From Candidatus Eremiobacterota bacterium (GTDB lineage Bacteria; Vulcanimicrobiota; CADAWZ01; Ess09-12): a stretch of 64,000 bases of DNA. Shown here one piece after another: positions 33,219-43,166 of this stretch (its first letter is position 1; every line of letters starts with the position of its first letter). The notes under the pieces were generated by a model. It was not told the DNA's origin and ran no database searches. It saw only the letters and a program-made list of their open reading frames with translations. Location: contig JAVHLM010000001.1 in assembly GCA_031082125.1 (NCBI GenBank), positions 124,001-188,000 on the forward strand, written 5' to 3'. The translations under genes and the position numbers were made by a program.

Positions 33219-36200
33219 ATGAAAAACAAGCTTTCCCTTTTTTTCATCCTTGTGATTGCAGCAGTGATCGTGGGATATCCGGCCTTTCATCACTACCGAC
33301 TGGCCCGCACCGACACCACCCCGATGTGGGATGCCGTCAAGGCGGCGCAGGACAAGGGCCTTCCTCAGACGGCAATAGCGGAGCTCAAGAAAATCTATCC
33401 CATAGAGCTTGCAAAAAAGCAGTACGGCAAAGCTCTCAAGGCCATCACGCTGCAGATCTTCCTGGAATCCAACATCGCGGGAAACAAGCCCGAAGTCAAG
33501 GTAAACAGGATGAAGGAGGAGCTGACGAAGGCGAACCGGCAGATGAAGCCCCTGATGAACACGGTCCTCGCCCAGTGGTACTGGCATTATTACAACCAGA
33601 ACCGCTGGCGGTTCCTCAACAGGACAGAGACTTCCGGGCTCAAGGAAGATGACTTCACCACGTGGGATCTTCCCAAGCTCTTCAGGGAGATTGACGGCAT
33701 CTACCAGTCCCTCCTCAAGGACGAGGGCACCCTCAAGAGAATGAAGACCGCAGATTTCACCGAGGTGATAAGCCCGGGGAATGTCCCGGCGCTCCGTCCC
33801 ACCCTCTTTGACTTCGTAGCTTACCAGGCCCTGGAATTTTACACCTCAGCGGAGCAGCACGCCGCGCAGCCCGAGGATTCCTTCGAGGTCACCGCGGACT
33901 CGGGAGCCTTCGACGAGGCTCAAAAATTCACCAGGTTCTCGCCGGAGACCACCGACACTGATTCCCCGGTGCTCAAAGCCCTCAGGATATACCAGAGACT
34001 CCTGTTGCTCCACCAGAACGACAGCGACAAGGATGCCTTCCTTGACGCCGACATCAGCCGCCTCAACTATATCTTCAATATCGCCTCGGGAGAGAACAGG
34101 GAGGCTGTCTTTGCAAAGAGGCTTGAGGAAATTATCACGAAATATCCTTCCTCGGATCTCTCGAGCCTTGCATCCTATCATCTCGCGATGCAGGCATACA
34201 ATAAAAAAGAGTATGTCAAGGCATACTCCCTCGCTGAAAAAGGGAAAAACGCCTATCCCTCGTCGTACGGGGGCCAGAAATGCGAGCAGCTCCAGAGCTC
34301 CATCAAGGAAAAAAGCCTGGCCCTCAAAATCGAGGGCATAGTGCCGCCGGGCATTCCTTCAAAGCTCCTCGTGCACTACAGGAACATAGACTCCCTCACT
34401 CTCAGGGTGCTGAAAGATGACTGGAAGCGCTATCTTGACATTAACAGGTCGATACAGTATATCAACGATTCTGATTTAGAGGCCTTTCTCAGCAAAAAGC
34501 CCGCGGCCGAGCTCACCGTGCCCCTCAAGCCCACATCGGATTACAGGCAGAAAGAGGCACTCATTGACCTGCCTGCCCTCCCGCCTGGCTTTTACAGGGT
34601 CCTCGCGAGCAACCGGAAGGACTTTGCAAGGAGCGAAAACTGCATAGAGCACTGCCCTGTCTGGGTAAGCAACGTGGCGGCAGTTATCCGCGAGCGGAAC
34701 GGCGCCGTGGAAGGCATTGTTGTCGAGGGAACAAGCGGTGCTCCCGTCGGAGGAGCCGTGGTGAAAGCCTATACCCTCAAGGACTACAACGAAAAATTTT
34801 ATAAAGTCACCTCTTCCACGACCACCGACGGGGGAGGCTCCTTTTCACTCCCCTCCCCTTCAGGTGATTTCGAGAGAAGAAGCAGAATCTACGTGAATGA
34901 CGGCAGGGGCTCGGAGTTCCTGGAGTCCAATGAGTCCTATTACTATTCTGAAGGGGAGAGGGAAAAGGCTTTTCAAAGCATGGTGTTCTTCACTGATCGG
35001 TCCATTTACCGCCCCGGCCAGGCGATCCATTTCAAAGGCATTGCGCTTGACATCGATCAGCAGCGCCAGAACTACAAAGTGACAGCCGCGAGAAAGGTCA
35101 CGGTACGGTTCACCGACACCAACGGGCAGGAAATAGCGAAGTCTGGCTTTACCACCAATGACTTCGGCTCCTTCAGCGGCACCTTCACCGCGCCAAAAGA
35201 CCGCCTTCCGGGGAGAATGACAATTGCCTCCGCCGATCCCGAAGGGTCATGCACCGTCTCTGTAGAGGAATACAAACGCCCTAAATTCTCGGTGAAGATA
35301 GTCACCCCCAAAAAAGCCTTTACCCTCGGCGAGGAAGTGACCATTGAGGGCGGCGCGGAATCTTACAGCGGCGCTCCCATTGACGGAGCCAAGGTGGCTT
35401 ACAAGGTCAACAGGCAGGTAATGATGCCGCCATGGGAGCGCTTTTTCGGAGGGGGCGGCGTCTCATACGGTGACCAGGAGCTGGCCCATGGCACTCTTGT
35501 AACGGATAAAGAGGGAAAATTCAGGATCATCTTCCAGGCAAAGCCCGATGCCAGGGTGAAAAAATCAGGGGAGCCCACCTTTCTCTTCCGGATTGCCGCC
35601 GACGTGACCGACAGCACAGGCGAGACAAGAAGCGACGAGAAGTCCATAAGGCTTGGCTATACGTCAATGGAAGCTACGATAAGTGCAGATTCCTGGCAGG
35701 TGGCTGACAGGCCCGTCACCCTCTCGATCCATACGGCCACCCTCGACGGCGAGCCCCAGAAAGCATCGGGAGAGGTGGAGCTCTTCTGCCTGCGCCAGCC
35801 GAAAAAGCCGGTCAGGCCGGGATTGGATGCCGCCCGGGAGCCGTCGAACTCTTCCGGTGACGAGGAGGAAGAGGATGCCGGGCCAGGTGAGGTGCAGGAG
35901 GATGCCGGACCAAACGATGAGGGTATCCCGGCGCCATCAACGGACTACCAGTCGTGGCCCCGGGGCGGCCTTGTCAAGAAAATGCCCTTTACCACCGATG
36001 ACAAAGGCAGCGGCGTGCTTTCGGTGCCCCTCGGGGAAGGCTCCTACAGGGCACGCCTTACTACGAAGGATCCCTCAGGCAACAAAGTCACTGCAATGGT
36101 GGCCTTGCTGGTGGTGAACAGCCGCCTTGAAAAATTCCCCGTGAGCGTCCCTTCGTACTTCGTGAGCAAATCCCAGAGCGTCGAGGCGGGAGAGACCTTC

Positions 36201-39200
36201 GAAGCCTTCTGGGGCACCGGGTACGGAACAGGACAGGCATGCGTAGAGATTTACCGGGAAGAGAGCCTTCTGAGAAGATACTGGACCCCCGCCCATGCCA
36301 CGCAGAGTATCATCAGCTTTCCCGTCACGGCCTCCCTGCGGGGGGGATTTACCGTGATGGTGACCTATGTGAGGGAGAACAAGCTCTACACCCACCGCTC
36401 AGATGTCGATGTGCCCTGGAGCGACAGGGAGCTCAAGGTCTCCCTCGAGACGTTCCGCTCGAAGCTCCTCCCCGGCGGGAAGGAGACCTGGACTCTGAAA
36501 GTGAGAGGCCCGGGAGCCGAGAAGAGAGCCGCCGAGCTCGTGGCCACCCTTTACGACGAGTCGCTTGACGCCTATCTGCCCCACCAGTGGCAGACCCTCC
36601 TCGCCTTCTTTTTCCGCAACTACACCACCATAAGGGAGCGCTTCAGCAACAGGGACAAGCAGTTCCATGCCTGGCTCTCTGACTGGAACCAATACCCCTC
36701 CGTGACGGAGAGAGCGTACCCTGCATTCATCGCTGAGATTGCAGAAAGCCTTTCAGGGTATGAATACATGAAATGCAAAGCCACGGGGCCCGGCGCAGGC
36801 GGTGGCGGGAGGGGCTTCATGGAGAAAGATGATGCGTCGGCCGGGATTGCCCCGAGCGCACCGGCCCCCCAGGAGGCAGAGTTCAAGAAAGCTGTCGAGA
36901 GAGCGCCAAAGACGACGAATGATGCTCTTGGCGGCGTCCCGGCCCACAATGCTCAGGAAGGAAAGAAAAGCTCCGCTGACGGGAGCTCTGTCAGGAAGAA
37001 CCTTAACGAAACCGCCTTTTTCTTCCCCCATCTGCTTTCGGGGAGTGACGGCACCGTGAGGATCGTCTTTACGATCCCCGAAGCCCTCACGAAGTGGCAC
37101 TTCCTGGCCATGGCCCATGGAAAGGCAATGGAGAGCGGCGTCACCGAGGGGCACACGGTGACGCAGAAAGATCTCATGGTGGTGCCCAACGCCCCGAGGT
37201 TTCTCCGCGAGGGTGATGAGCTTGAGTTCACCGCGAAAGTGATCAGCATGGCAGAAAAAGAGATAGAAGGAACAGTGACCCTCACCTTCTTTGATCCCTC
37301 AAGCGGACAGTCACTCGACAGGCTTCTCGGCAACAGCGAACTGACGAGGGAGTTCACCATCCCTCCCAAGCAGTCCAAGGGCTTCTCATGGAAGATCAAG
37401 GTCCCCGACGGCCTCTGCGCTGCGGGCTACAGGGCAACCGCCGAGACCGGGAGCCACCGCGATGGCGAAGAAGGCGTGACTCCCGTGCTCCCGAGGAGGG
37501 TCTTCGTCTCTGAGTCAATCCCTCTCTGGATAAGGGGGCCCGGGGAGAAAAGCTTTACTTTTGAGAAGCTGAAAAAGAGCGGATCATCAAAAACCCTCGT
37601 AAACCAGGGCTTCACAGTGCAGATAGCATCAAATCCTTCCTGGTATGCCGTGCAGGCCCTGCCGTACCTGATGGAGTTTCCCCATGAGTGCTCCGAGCAG
37701 GTCTTCAACAGGCTTTATGCCAATACCCTTGCAAGGCACATCGCCACCTCGAATCCAAGGATAGCAAGAGTATTCAGGACATGGAAAGAGCAGCAGCCCT
37801 CGGCGCTGGACTCGCAGCTCGAAAAAAACGATGAGCTCAAGAGCGTGCTGCTTCTGGAGTCACCATGGGTCCTCGAGGCGAAAAAAGAAAGCGAGGCGAA
37901 GCGGAACATAGGGGTGCTCTTTGATGAGAAGCGGCTTGGAGGCGAGATAGCATCGGCTCAGCAGAAGCTCTCGAAGATGCAGCTTGACAGCGGGGGCTGG
38001 CCCTGGTTCCCCGGCGGAAGGCCCGATCCCTTCATCACCCTCTATATCGCCACGGGCTTCGGCAGGCTCCAGCAGATGCAGGCGGGAAACCTTGACATGA
38101 GCTGCGCGCTGCGGTCCATTGACTTCCTCGACCGCTGGATAGCCGAGGAATACCAGCAGATAGTAACCCACGGGCGTGAGAAGGACAACAACCTCTCGAG
38201 CACCATCGCACTCTATATTTACTGCCGGGGCTTCTATGCAAAAGCGAAGCCCGTTCCGCAGCAGTCGAAAGCCGCCGTGGACTACTTCCTCGGTCAGGCG
38301 CGGAAGCACTGGCTCGATCTCGGTGTGAGGATGAGCCAGGCCCATATTGCCATGGGCCTCTGGAAGCTCGGAGACCAGGGGACGCCGAAGGACATCATGG
38401 CATCCATCAAGGAACGGAGCCAGTCGAGCGAGGAGCTGGGCATGTTCTGGGGGGAAGATGAGCAGGCCTGGTGGTGGTACAGGGCTCCCATAGAGACGCA
38501 GGCCCTTATGATCGAGGCCTTCGGCGCCGTCATGAACGATGAAAAAGCCGTGGAAGACTGTAAAGTCTGGCTTCTCAAGCAGAAGGAGACCCAGGACTGG
38601 AAGACCACGAAAGCCACGGCAGACGCGATTTACTCCCTTCTCTGCAAGGGCGGGAACCTCCTTGCAGGGAGCCAGCCCGTGGAGGTCACCGTAGGTGGCG
38701 CCATGGTCGATCCCGGCCGCATCGAGGAAGGAACGGGATTCTACGAGAAGCGCTGGGACGGCCCCTCGGTGAAAGCCGACTTTGGCACCATCGTACTGAA
38801 AAAGCAGGACAAGGGCATTGCCTGGGGCGGTGCCCACTGGCAGTACATGGAAGATATCTCGAAGCTCACCCCCTCGGCGCAGAACCCCCTGAAGCTTAAC
38901 AAATCGGTCTTTCTTCAGAAAAACACCAAGAAAGGCCCTGTGATAGAGCCCGTTTCCCGGGCGCTTGCGCCCGGCGACCTGCTGAAGATAAGGATTGAGC
39001 TCCGCTCGGACCGCGATATGGAGTATGTCCACATGTGGGATCACCGGGGAAGCGGGCTTGAGCCGGTGAATGTGCTCTCGGGCTACAAGTACCAGGACGG
39101 CCTTTATTACTACGAGGCCACCAAGGACACGGCATCGCATTTTTTCATAGATTATCTTCCTAAGGGGACCTATGTCTTTGAGTATCCTTTGAGAGTGGTG

Positions 39201-39299
39201 CACTGCGGCGCTTACCAGAACGGGGCGGCCCACGTGGAATGCATGTATGCCCCGCAGTTCTCAAGCCACTCGGGGAGCGTGGAGCTCCATGTAAAGTAG
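33219..39299 (+). CDS. Bacterial alpha-2-macroglobulin with thioester
   Basis: A 2026-residue protein. An N-terminal hydrophobic segment (about 5-24) without a lipobox cysteine probably anchors it to the inner membrane. About 450 residues of helical, repeat-like sequence follow, then macroglobulin domains (for example IYRPGQAIHFKGIAL near 594). A Pro/Glu-rich acidic stretch (about 870-915) may be the bait region. The A2M core has TAFFFPHLLSGSDGTVRIVF near 1266, the thioester CSEQ with Cys1491, an alpha-helical thioester domain and a receptor-binding-like C-terminus. Such proteins trap invading proteases, often beside PBP1C; here no pbpC is adjacent. The start follows CAGGGGG. The product is longer than typical bacterial A2Ms (about 1550-1900 residues). 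Confidence 0.94.
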   Translation: MKNKLSLFFILVIAAVIVGYPAFHHYRLARTDTTPMWDAVKAAQDKGLPQTAIAELKKIYPIELAKKQYGKALKAITLQIFLESNIAGNKPEVKVNRMKEELTKANRQMKPLMNTVLAQWYWHYYNQNRWRFLNRTETSGLKEDDFTTWDLPKLFREIDGIYQSLLKDEGTLKRMKTADFTEVISPGNVPALRPTLFDFVAYQALEFYTSAEQHAAQPEDSFEVTADSGAFDEAQKFTRFSPETTDTDSPVLKALRIYQRLLLLHQNDSDKDAFLDADISRLNYIFNIASGENREAVFAKRLEEIITKYPSSDLSSLASYHLAMQAYNKKEYVKAYSLAEKGKNAYPSSYGGQKCEQLQSSIKEKSLALKIEGIVPPGIPSKLLVHYRNIDSLTLRVLKDDWKRYLDINRSIQYINDSDLEAFLSKKPAAELTVPLKPTSDYRQKEALIDLPALPPGFYRVLASNRKDFARSENCIEHCPVWVSNVAAVIRERNGAVEGIVVEGTSGAPVGGAVVKAYTLKDYNEKFYKVTSSTTTDGGGSFSLPSPSGDFERRSRIYVNDGRGSEFLESNESYYYSEGEREKAFQSMVFFTDRSIYRPGQAIHFKGIALDIDQQRQNYKVTAARKVTVRFTDTNGQEIAKSGFTTNDFGSFSGTFTAPKDRLPGRMTIASADPEGSCTVSVEEYKRPKFSVKIVTPKKAFTLGEEVTIEGGAESYSGAPIDGAKVAYKVNRQVMMPPWERFFGGGGVSYGDQELAHGTLVTDKEGKFRIIFQAKPDARVKKSGEPTFLFRIAADVTDSTGETRSDEKSIRLGYTSMEATISADSWQVADRPVTLSIHTATLDGEPQKASGEVELFCLRQPKKPVRPGLDAAREPSNSSGDEEEEDAGPGEVQEDAGPNDEGIPAPSTDYQSWPRGGLVKKMPFTTDDKGSGVLSVPLGEGSYRARLTTKDPSGNKVTAMVALLVVNSRLEKFPVSVPSYFVSKSQSVEAGETFEAFWGTGYGTGQACVEIYREESLLRRYWTPAHATQSIISFPVTASLRGGFTVMVTYVRENKLYTHRSDVDVPWSDRELKVSLETFRSKLLPGGKETWTLKVRGPGAEKRAAELVATLYDESLDAYLPHQWQTLLAFFFRNYTTIRERFSNRDKQFHAWLSDWNQYPSVTERAYPAFIAEIAESLSGYEYMKCKATGPGAGGGGRGFMEKDDASAGIAPSAPAPQEAEFKKAVERAPKTTNDALGGVPAHNAQEGKKSSADGSSVRKNLNETAFFFPHLLSGSDGTVRIVFTIPEALTKWHFLAMAHGKAMESGVTEGHTVTQKDLMVVPNAPRFLREGDELEFTAKVISMAEKEIEGTVTLTFFDPSSGQSLDRLLGNSELTREFTIPPKQSKGFSWKIKVPDGLCAAGYRATAETGSHRDGEEGVTPVLPRRVFVSESIPLWIRGPGEKSFTFEKLKKSGSSKTLVNQGFTVQIASNPSWYAVQALPYLMEFPHECSEQVFNRLYANTLARHIATSNPRIARVFRTWKEQQPSALDSQLEKNDELKSVLLLESPWVLEAKKESEAKRNIGVLFDEKRLGGEIASAQQKLSKMQLDSGGWPWFPGGRPDPFITLYIATGFGRLQQMQAGNLDMSCALRSIDFLDRWIAEEYQQIVTHGREKDNNLSSTIALYIYCRGFYAKAKPVPQQSKAAVDYFLGQARKHWLDLGVRMSQAHIAMGLWKLGDQGTPKDIMASIKERSQSSEELGMFWGEDEQAWWWYRAPIETQALMIEAFGAVMNDEKAVEDCKVWLLKQKETQDWKTTKATADAIYSLLCKGGNLLAGSQPVEVTVGGAMVDPGRIEEGTGFYEKRWDGPSVKADFGTIVLKKQDKGIAWGGAHWQYMEDISKLTPSAQNPLKLNKSVFLQKNTKKGPVIEPVSRALAPGDLLKIRIELRSDRDMEYVHMWDHRGSGLEPVNVLSGYKYQDGLYYYEATKDTASHFFIDYLPKGTYVFEYPLRVVHCGAYQNGAAHVECMYAPQFSSHSGSVELHVK

Positions 39300-39374
39300 G
39301 GATGGAGAAAGCATGCAACTTGTCACTCTTTTTGGACCTCTCAGGGGGATTCCCTTCCCCTGGCGGTGAAACCA

Positions 39375-39383
39375 TGGTATAAT
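39375..39383 (+). promoter_or_regulatory. Candidate extended -10 promoter (TGGTATAAT)
   Basis: The TGGTATAAT at 39375-39383 matches an extended -10 element and lies 50 bp before ATG 39434. No -35 is evident, which extended -10 promoters can tolerate. The same nonamer occurs upstream of genes at 53171 and 61117. Confidence 0.5.
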
Positions 39384-39433
39384 CTGGGCATCAGGTAATT
39401 CCGGCCGGAAGCCGGGGAAACCGGGGAGCGACC

Positions 39434-40666
39434 ATGGATCCAGCAGCGCTTTCTTCATCTCAGGCGCCTTCGCTGAGCTACAGCGAAAAAGGCGTCTCCC
39501 TGGCAAAATCTCTCGTGGGAAAGGCCGATCTGCAGGCTCAGCCGGAAAAATCCGATGAGCTTCTTCTCTCGGGCCTTGCAGAGATAGAGAAGAGCCCCGA
39601 GACCACTGCCGATGAGAAATTACTTGCGCGCCTCGTCACCACCATCGACAAGGGGTCGATAAAACCTGCTGATGCCGCCAAAGCGGGGCTCTCAATCCTC
39701 AATGCCATTGCATCTTCAATGGCCGGACCTGCCACGGCGGCAATCGCGAATACCGCCGTTCTGTGCTCCCGGGACTTTGAATCACCTTACGAGAAAAATG
39801 CCATCACGTCGAGGGCGCTTACCGCCATAAGCCAGCACGGAGACTCCACACCTGTTGAGCAGGCTTTTGCAGCCTTTGCGGGGGGCTTTTCAACGGGGGC
39901 CTTCTCCGGCACCACAGTGGACAGGATCCACAGGGAAGCCCTCGGCGCCCTGGCATCATCGGCGATGACAGGCCCTGCCGCCGCCCTCTGCGGCAGCTTC
40001 GCCCTGAAAATCGCCTCTGACCCGTCTCTTGCCGGCAATGCCTACGGAGAATCAGCCTTGCACAGCGGGCTCAAATACATTTACAAGGACGAAAGCTGCA
40101 CGGCCGGCCAGAGGTCTCTCGCCTACCATGGGCTGGTAGCCCACCTTGATCCTGAAATCCCCTACGTCATCAAGAACACTTACCTTGAGGTCCTCACTTC
40201 TACCCCGCCCGGCGAGCTCCCCAGGGCCCTCGCAAAGGCATCCCTCGCCGGGCTGAACAGGCTGGAGGACGAGTTGGGCAAGAATTTCTTCCTTTACTGG
40301 GGCCTCAAGACCATCAGCGAAAACCCCGACGCCCCCACCATCCAGAAGTCCCTCGCCGCTGACGGGACCGCGCTTTTCAGCACCGTAAAAGAGGGCCGGC
40401 AGCTTATGGGTATGCAGTCCGCCGTGCTTGAGACAATCGCGGCACTGGACCCGGACGCAGAAAAAGGCGCGGGACTTGAAGCCCTGAGGGCTCTGAAGGA
40501 AAAGCTGGGAGGCTCACACCATTTCAAATCCCTCGATATGCTCGTCGATCTTGAGGCAGAGAGCCAGGGTACTCAGGGTCAGCCCGCAGGCGGCATCTCA
40601 TCGGACGATGACTTTGTCACCATCGGCGGCGTCAAGCTCAAGGTGCAGCGCTTCCTCGCGCTCTAA
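39434..40666 (+). CDS. Helical-repeat orphan protein with D-x-V-x-I-G element at C-terminus
   Basis: A 410-residue protein without a signal peptide, starting at ATG 39434 after GGGGAG. Almost the whole length is Ala/Leu-rich helix pairs resembling HEAT/ARM-like solenoid repeats (for example VTTIDKGSIKPADAAKAGLS, or ALGALASSAMTGPAAALCGS). I cannot assign a family. The C-terminus is SDDDFVTIGGVKLKVQRFLAL (391-410 and the residue before). Its DDFVTIGG is like the QDSVEIGK and QDTVTLGK elements found near the N-termini of the signal-less protease and nuclease proteins. It has its own promoter candidate and is followed 28 bp later by the HAD gene. Confidence 0.75.
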   Translation: MDPAALSSSQAPSLSYSEKGVSLAKSLVGKADLQAQPEKSDELLLSGLAEIEKSPETTADEKLLARLVTTIDKGSIKPADAAKAGLSILNAIASSMAGPATAAIANTAVLCSRDFESPYEKNAITSRALTAISQHGDSTPVEQAFAAFAGGFSTGAFSGTTVDRIHREALGALASSAMTGPAAALCGSFALKIASDPSLAGNAYGESALHSGLKYIYKDESCTAGQRSLAYHGLVAHLDPEIPYVIKNTYLEVLTSTPPGELPRALAKASLAGLNRLEDELGKNFFLYWGLKTISENPDAPTIQKSLAADGTALFSTVKEGRQLMGMQSAVLETIAALDPDAEKGAGLEALRALKEKLGGSHHFKSLDMLVDLEAESQGTQGQPAGGISSDDDFVTIGGVKLKVQRFLAL

Positions 40667-40694
40667 ACGCAATTTTTCAGAAAGGAGCTTTTTT

Positions 40695-41456
40695 ATGATT
40701 CTCCACATATGGACCGCCCAGGACCAGAAAAACCAGAACGACCGCCTCAACGAGGTGGTAGAGCGCATCAGAGCCAAAACCGAGAGCAATGTCTCAACGC
40801 TTGCCATTTTTGATCTTGACGGCACCCTGCTGGACAACAGGCCGCGGACCATCTTCATCCTCCGCGAGATATCGGAAAAATTCGAAGAGCGGCTCCCCCA
40901 GCTCGTCGAGGCCTTTGACCGCTTTTACGAGCTCTCGGCGATTGAATACTCCATCGAGGAGACGCTGAAAAAGTTCAATATCAGGGACGAAAACGAGATA
41001 ACCTTCATTAAGAGCGAGTGGGAAAAGCGTTTTTTCACCGATGAGTACCAGAAGTTCGACATCCCCCTCCCCGGCGCGAAATCTTACGTGAACCGCATCT
41101 ATGATGCAGGGGCCACGGTAATCTACCTCACGGGGAGAGATGTGGGGAGAATGCTTGTAGGCACGACGGACAGCCTGCGCCTCTTCGGCTTCCCCGTGGG
41201 CGTCGTGGGGACCATGACCATCGTGAAAAAGGAATTCGCGGAGAAGGACGAGGTCTTTAAAAAGGATGTGGTCACGTACCTGAAGAGACTCGGGAAGGTG
41301 GAGGCTGTCTTTGAAAACGAGCCTGTGAACAGCAACATCCTCCGCCGCGAGTTTCCCGAAGCCTCTTCATTCCTGGTGCTCACGCAGCACCGTCCCGATG
41401 CCCCGCAGCTTGAGCAGGGCATCCATGCCATCAGGGATTTCAGGATCCGTCAGTAG
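40695..41456 (+). CDS. HAD-superfamily phosphatase
   Basis: The start is ATG 40695 with AAAGGAG at 40681-40687. The frame also reads through from 40551, but that overlaps the preceding gene. The 253-residue product has HAD motif I DLDGTLLDN (40-48, nucleophile Asp40 and Asp42), a helical cap (about 50-130), motif II in the strand VIYLTGRDVG, motif III Lys in the VVKK/KKEF region and a motif IV-like VFENEPVN. It should be a magnesium-dependent phosphohydrolase in the cytoplasm; the substrate is unknown. It overlaps the convergent M23 gene by 7 bp at the stop codons. Confidence 0.85.
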   Translation: MILHIWTAQDQKNQNDRLNEVVERIRAKTESNVSTLAIFDLDGTLLDNRPRTIFILREISEKFEERLPQLVEAFDRFYELSAIEYSIEETLKKFNIRDENEITFIKSEWEKRFFTDEYQKFDIPLPGAKSYVNRIYDAGATVIYLTGRDVGRMLVGTTDSLRLFGFPVGVVGTMTIVKKEFAEKDEVFKKDVVTYLKRLGKVEAVFENEPVNSNILRREFPEASSFLVLTQHRPDAPQLEQGIHAIRDFRIRQ

Positions 41457-42940
41457 TTGTACACCACAGTCTGCCAGGGATTGACAAGCTTTCCAGGCGT
41501 GGCAAAAGGCCCCACGTAGCTGTAGTAGCCGTGATAAATGGTGAAGTGCAGGTGGGGCACCCTGTTGGCCGTGCCTATGTTTCCCATCCACTCCCCCTGG
41601 GCCACGCGCTGGCCTGCCTTAAGGGCGGCATTTCTTCCCGAGAGGTGGGCATAAAATGTATCAGTGCCATCAGGGTGGCGCACACGCATCGCACCCTGAT
41701 CATCGCTCGGCCCCGTCTGCCTCACATGGCCTGAAGGGGCGGTGTAGAGGAGTATGCCGCCTTTTGATGCATAAATGGGATAGCCCCGGGGAGCCACTAT
41801 ATCAAGTCCCGTATCAGAGGCATAGGGTGCATACCTTCCTCCGGGGACAGGATTAAGATAGCTTGAGTAAAAGTCATTTCCTACGGGGAGATCCTCCCAG
41901 GCCCTGTTCCTGGCGGCGGGGGGGCCGGCACAGGTAAGGACGCCGTTTGCAGGCACCGTGGAGAGGGTGAGAGCGCCGGAAGCCTTTTTCTTTCCCGCCT
42001 TATTCCTGGGTGCTTCCTTTCCGGCAGTGGCTGAAGGGCCAGGGGCCTTCTCTGTGGAGGCTTTCTGAGACGCTACCTTCTGGTGCTCTTCAGGAGATGG
42101 GGTATATTTAGGGATAGGCACGGTGGAGACTTTATCGCCGCTCCCCTCATAACGGGGTATGGGAATGGCTTTCACCTTCTCCATGCCGGTATCAGTGTAT
42201 TTTGGGATAGGGATTGCCTTTATCCGCTCAGCCTGAGACGCTTTTGACAGCCCGTCCCGGGTTCCCGCCGCAGTTCCAGGCGAGAGCCCGCTGCCGGGAA
42301 AAAAAGATGTCGATCCTCCGGGGATAAGGAGGGGTGCATAATCTGAAGCCTTGATGACGCTTTCCAGGAACTTGCTGTCGATGGGAATCGTCTCAGGCAT
42401 GGCATTGGCGCTCCCGGCGCCAGTTTCCTGCCAGATGAGAAGGGGCTCAAGCTGCCTGAGGAGATTCTGGAGGCCTGCCTGATCACTGGTGGCAGCCTTG
42501 GCATCAACGGCCTTGAGAAGGTACTCGAGGGCTTTGGAGTTATCTCCTTTCTGCTTGAAAAACAGGCCGATCTCGCTGAGGGCATCATCGAGAGACTTGC
42601 TCCCCGAGCCCCTTGAGAGCTGCTGGAGGGCCTTTCTGAAGATGTCCATCGAGCCATCCCTGTTCCCGCTGTTGTACTGCTCCTCTGCGAGCCTCAGAAT
42701 GGATGAGTATGAATCGGTCCCGTTGCCCGCAGAAGGATTGCCTATTGTGGTGAGAACCTTGATGGCCTGCTGAGTGCCTGGTGAAGCTCCCTGGCCATTA
42801 TTGACAATCCTTTCCAGGTTCTGAATCACGAGGGGCTTGAGGGAATCAAAGAGATCATTTGCAAGGGCGGGAACAGAGAGTATCACCACGGCAAGAAGAG
42901 TGATGATGAGGATTTTAGGTTTAAGCATTCTTGTGTTCAT
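41450..42940 (-). CDS. Exported TPR-linker-M23 (LytM-like) protein with altered metal ligand
   Basis: A 496-residue protein with a Sec signal (about 9-28). A TPR-like helical domain (about 70-170) is followed by a linker with three short repeats of the kind IKAIPIPKYT (about 245-285) and a basic Pro/Ala stretch. The C-terminal M23 domain (about 365-490) has YAPYASDTGLDIVAPRG, FYAHLSG and VPHLHFTIYHG. Functional M23 enzymes use HxxxD as first metal site; here the position of the His is Asp (DTGLD), while the HLH pair is intact. It may therefore be a non-catalytic, EnvC/NlpD-like peptidoglycan-binding or amidase-activating protein. The ATG at 42940 follows AAAGGAG. Confidence 0.87.
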   Translation of the reverse strand: MNTRMLKPKILIITLLAVVILSVPALANDLFDSLKPLVIQNLERIVNNGQGASPGTQQAIKVLTTIGNPSAGNGTDSYSSILRLAEEQYNSGNRDGSMDIFRKALQQLSRGSGSKSLDDALSEIGLFFKQKGDNSKALEYLLKAVDAKAATSDQAGLQNLLRQLEPLLIWQETGAGSANAMPETIPIDSKFLESVIKASDYAPLLIPGGSTSFFPGSGLSPGTAAGTRDGLSKASQAERIKAIPIPKYTDTGMEKVKAIPIPRYEGSGDKVSTVPIPKYTPSPEEHQKVASQKASTEKAPGPSATAGKEAPRNKAGKKKASGALTLSTVPANGVLTCAGPPAARNRAWEDLPVGNDFYSSYLNPVPGGRYAPYASDTGLDIVAPRGYPIYASKGGILLYTAPSGHVRQTGPSDDQGAMRVRHPDGTDTFYAHLSGRNAALKAGQRVAQGEWMGNIGTANRVPHLHFTIYHGYYSYVGPFATPGKLVNPWQTVVYNY

Positions 42941-43166
42941 GGCGGTTTCTCCTTTCTCTTTCTCGTTACAGGGCGTTTTACTTTTTCACCCCTTTCCTTT
43001 GAGGTCTTTCTCTGCCTTGTATACCTCGGCCTCATCGCCCTTATTCCCGCTTTCCGTGTATTGATTTTTATTCAATTATAGTGCTGGCAGGGGAACCGGT
43101 GTCTCGTGGGGGAAGGATTCCCAAGCCCTCCCAGGGAATAAGGGGAGATTCAGCGAGGGGGCGATT

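Noticed and set aside
37860-39233. 457-codon open frame on the minus strand opposite alpha-2-macroglobulin
   Set aside because: It is antisense to the thioester domain region, has low-complexity composition and no motif.
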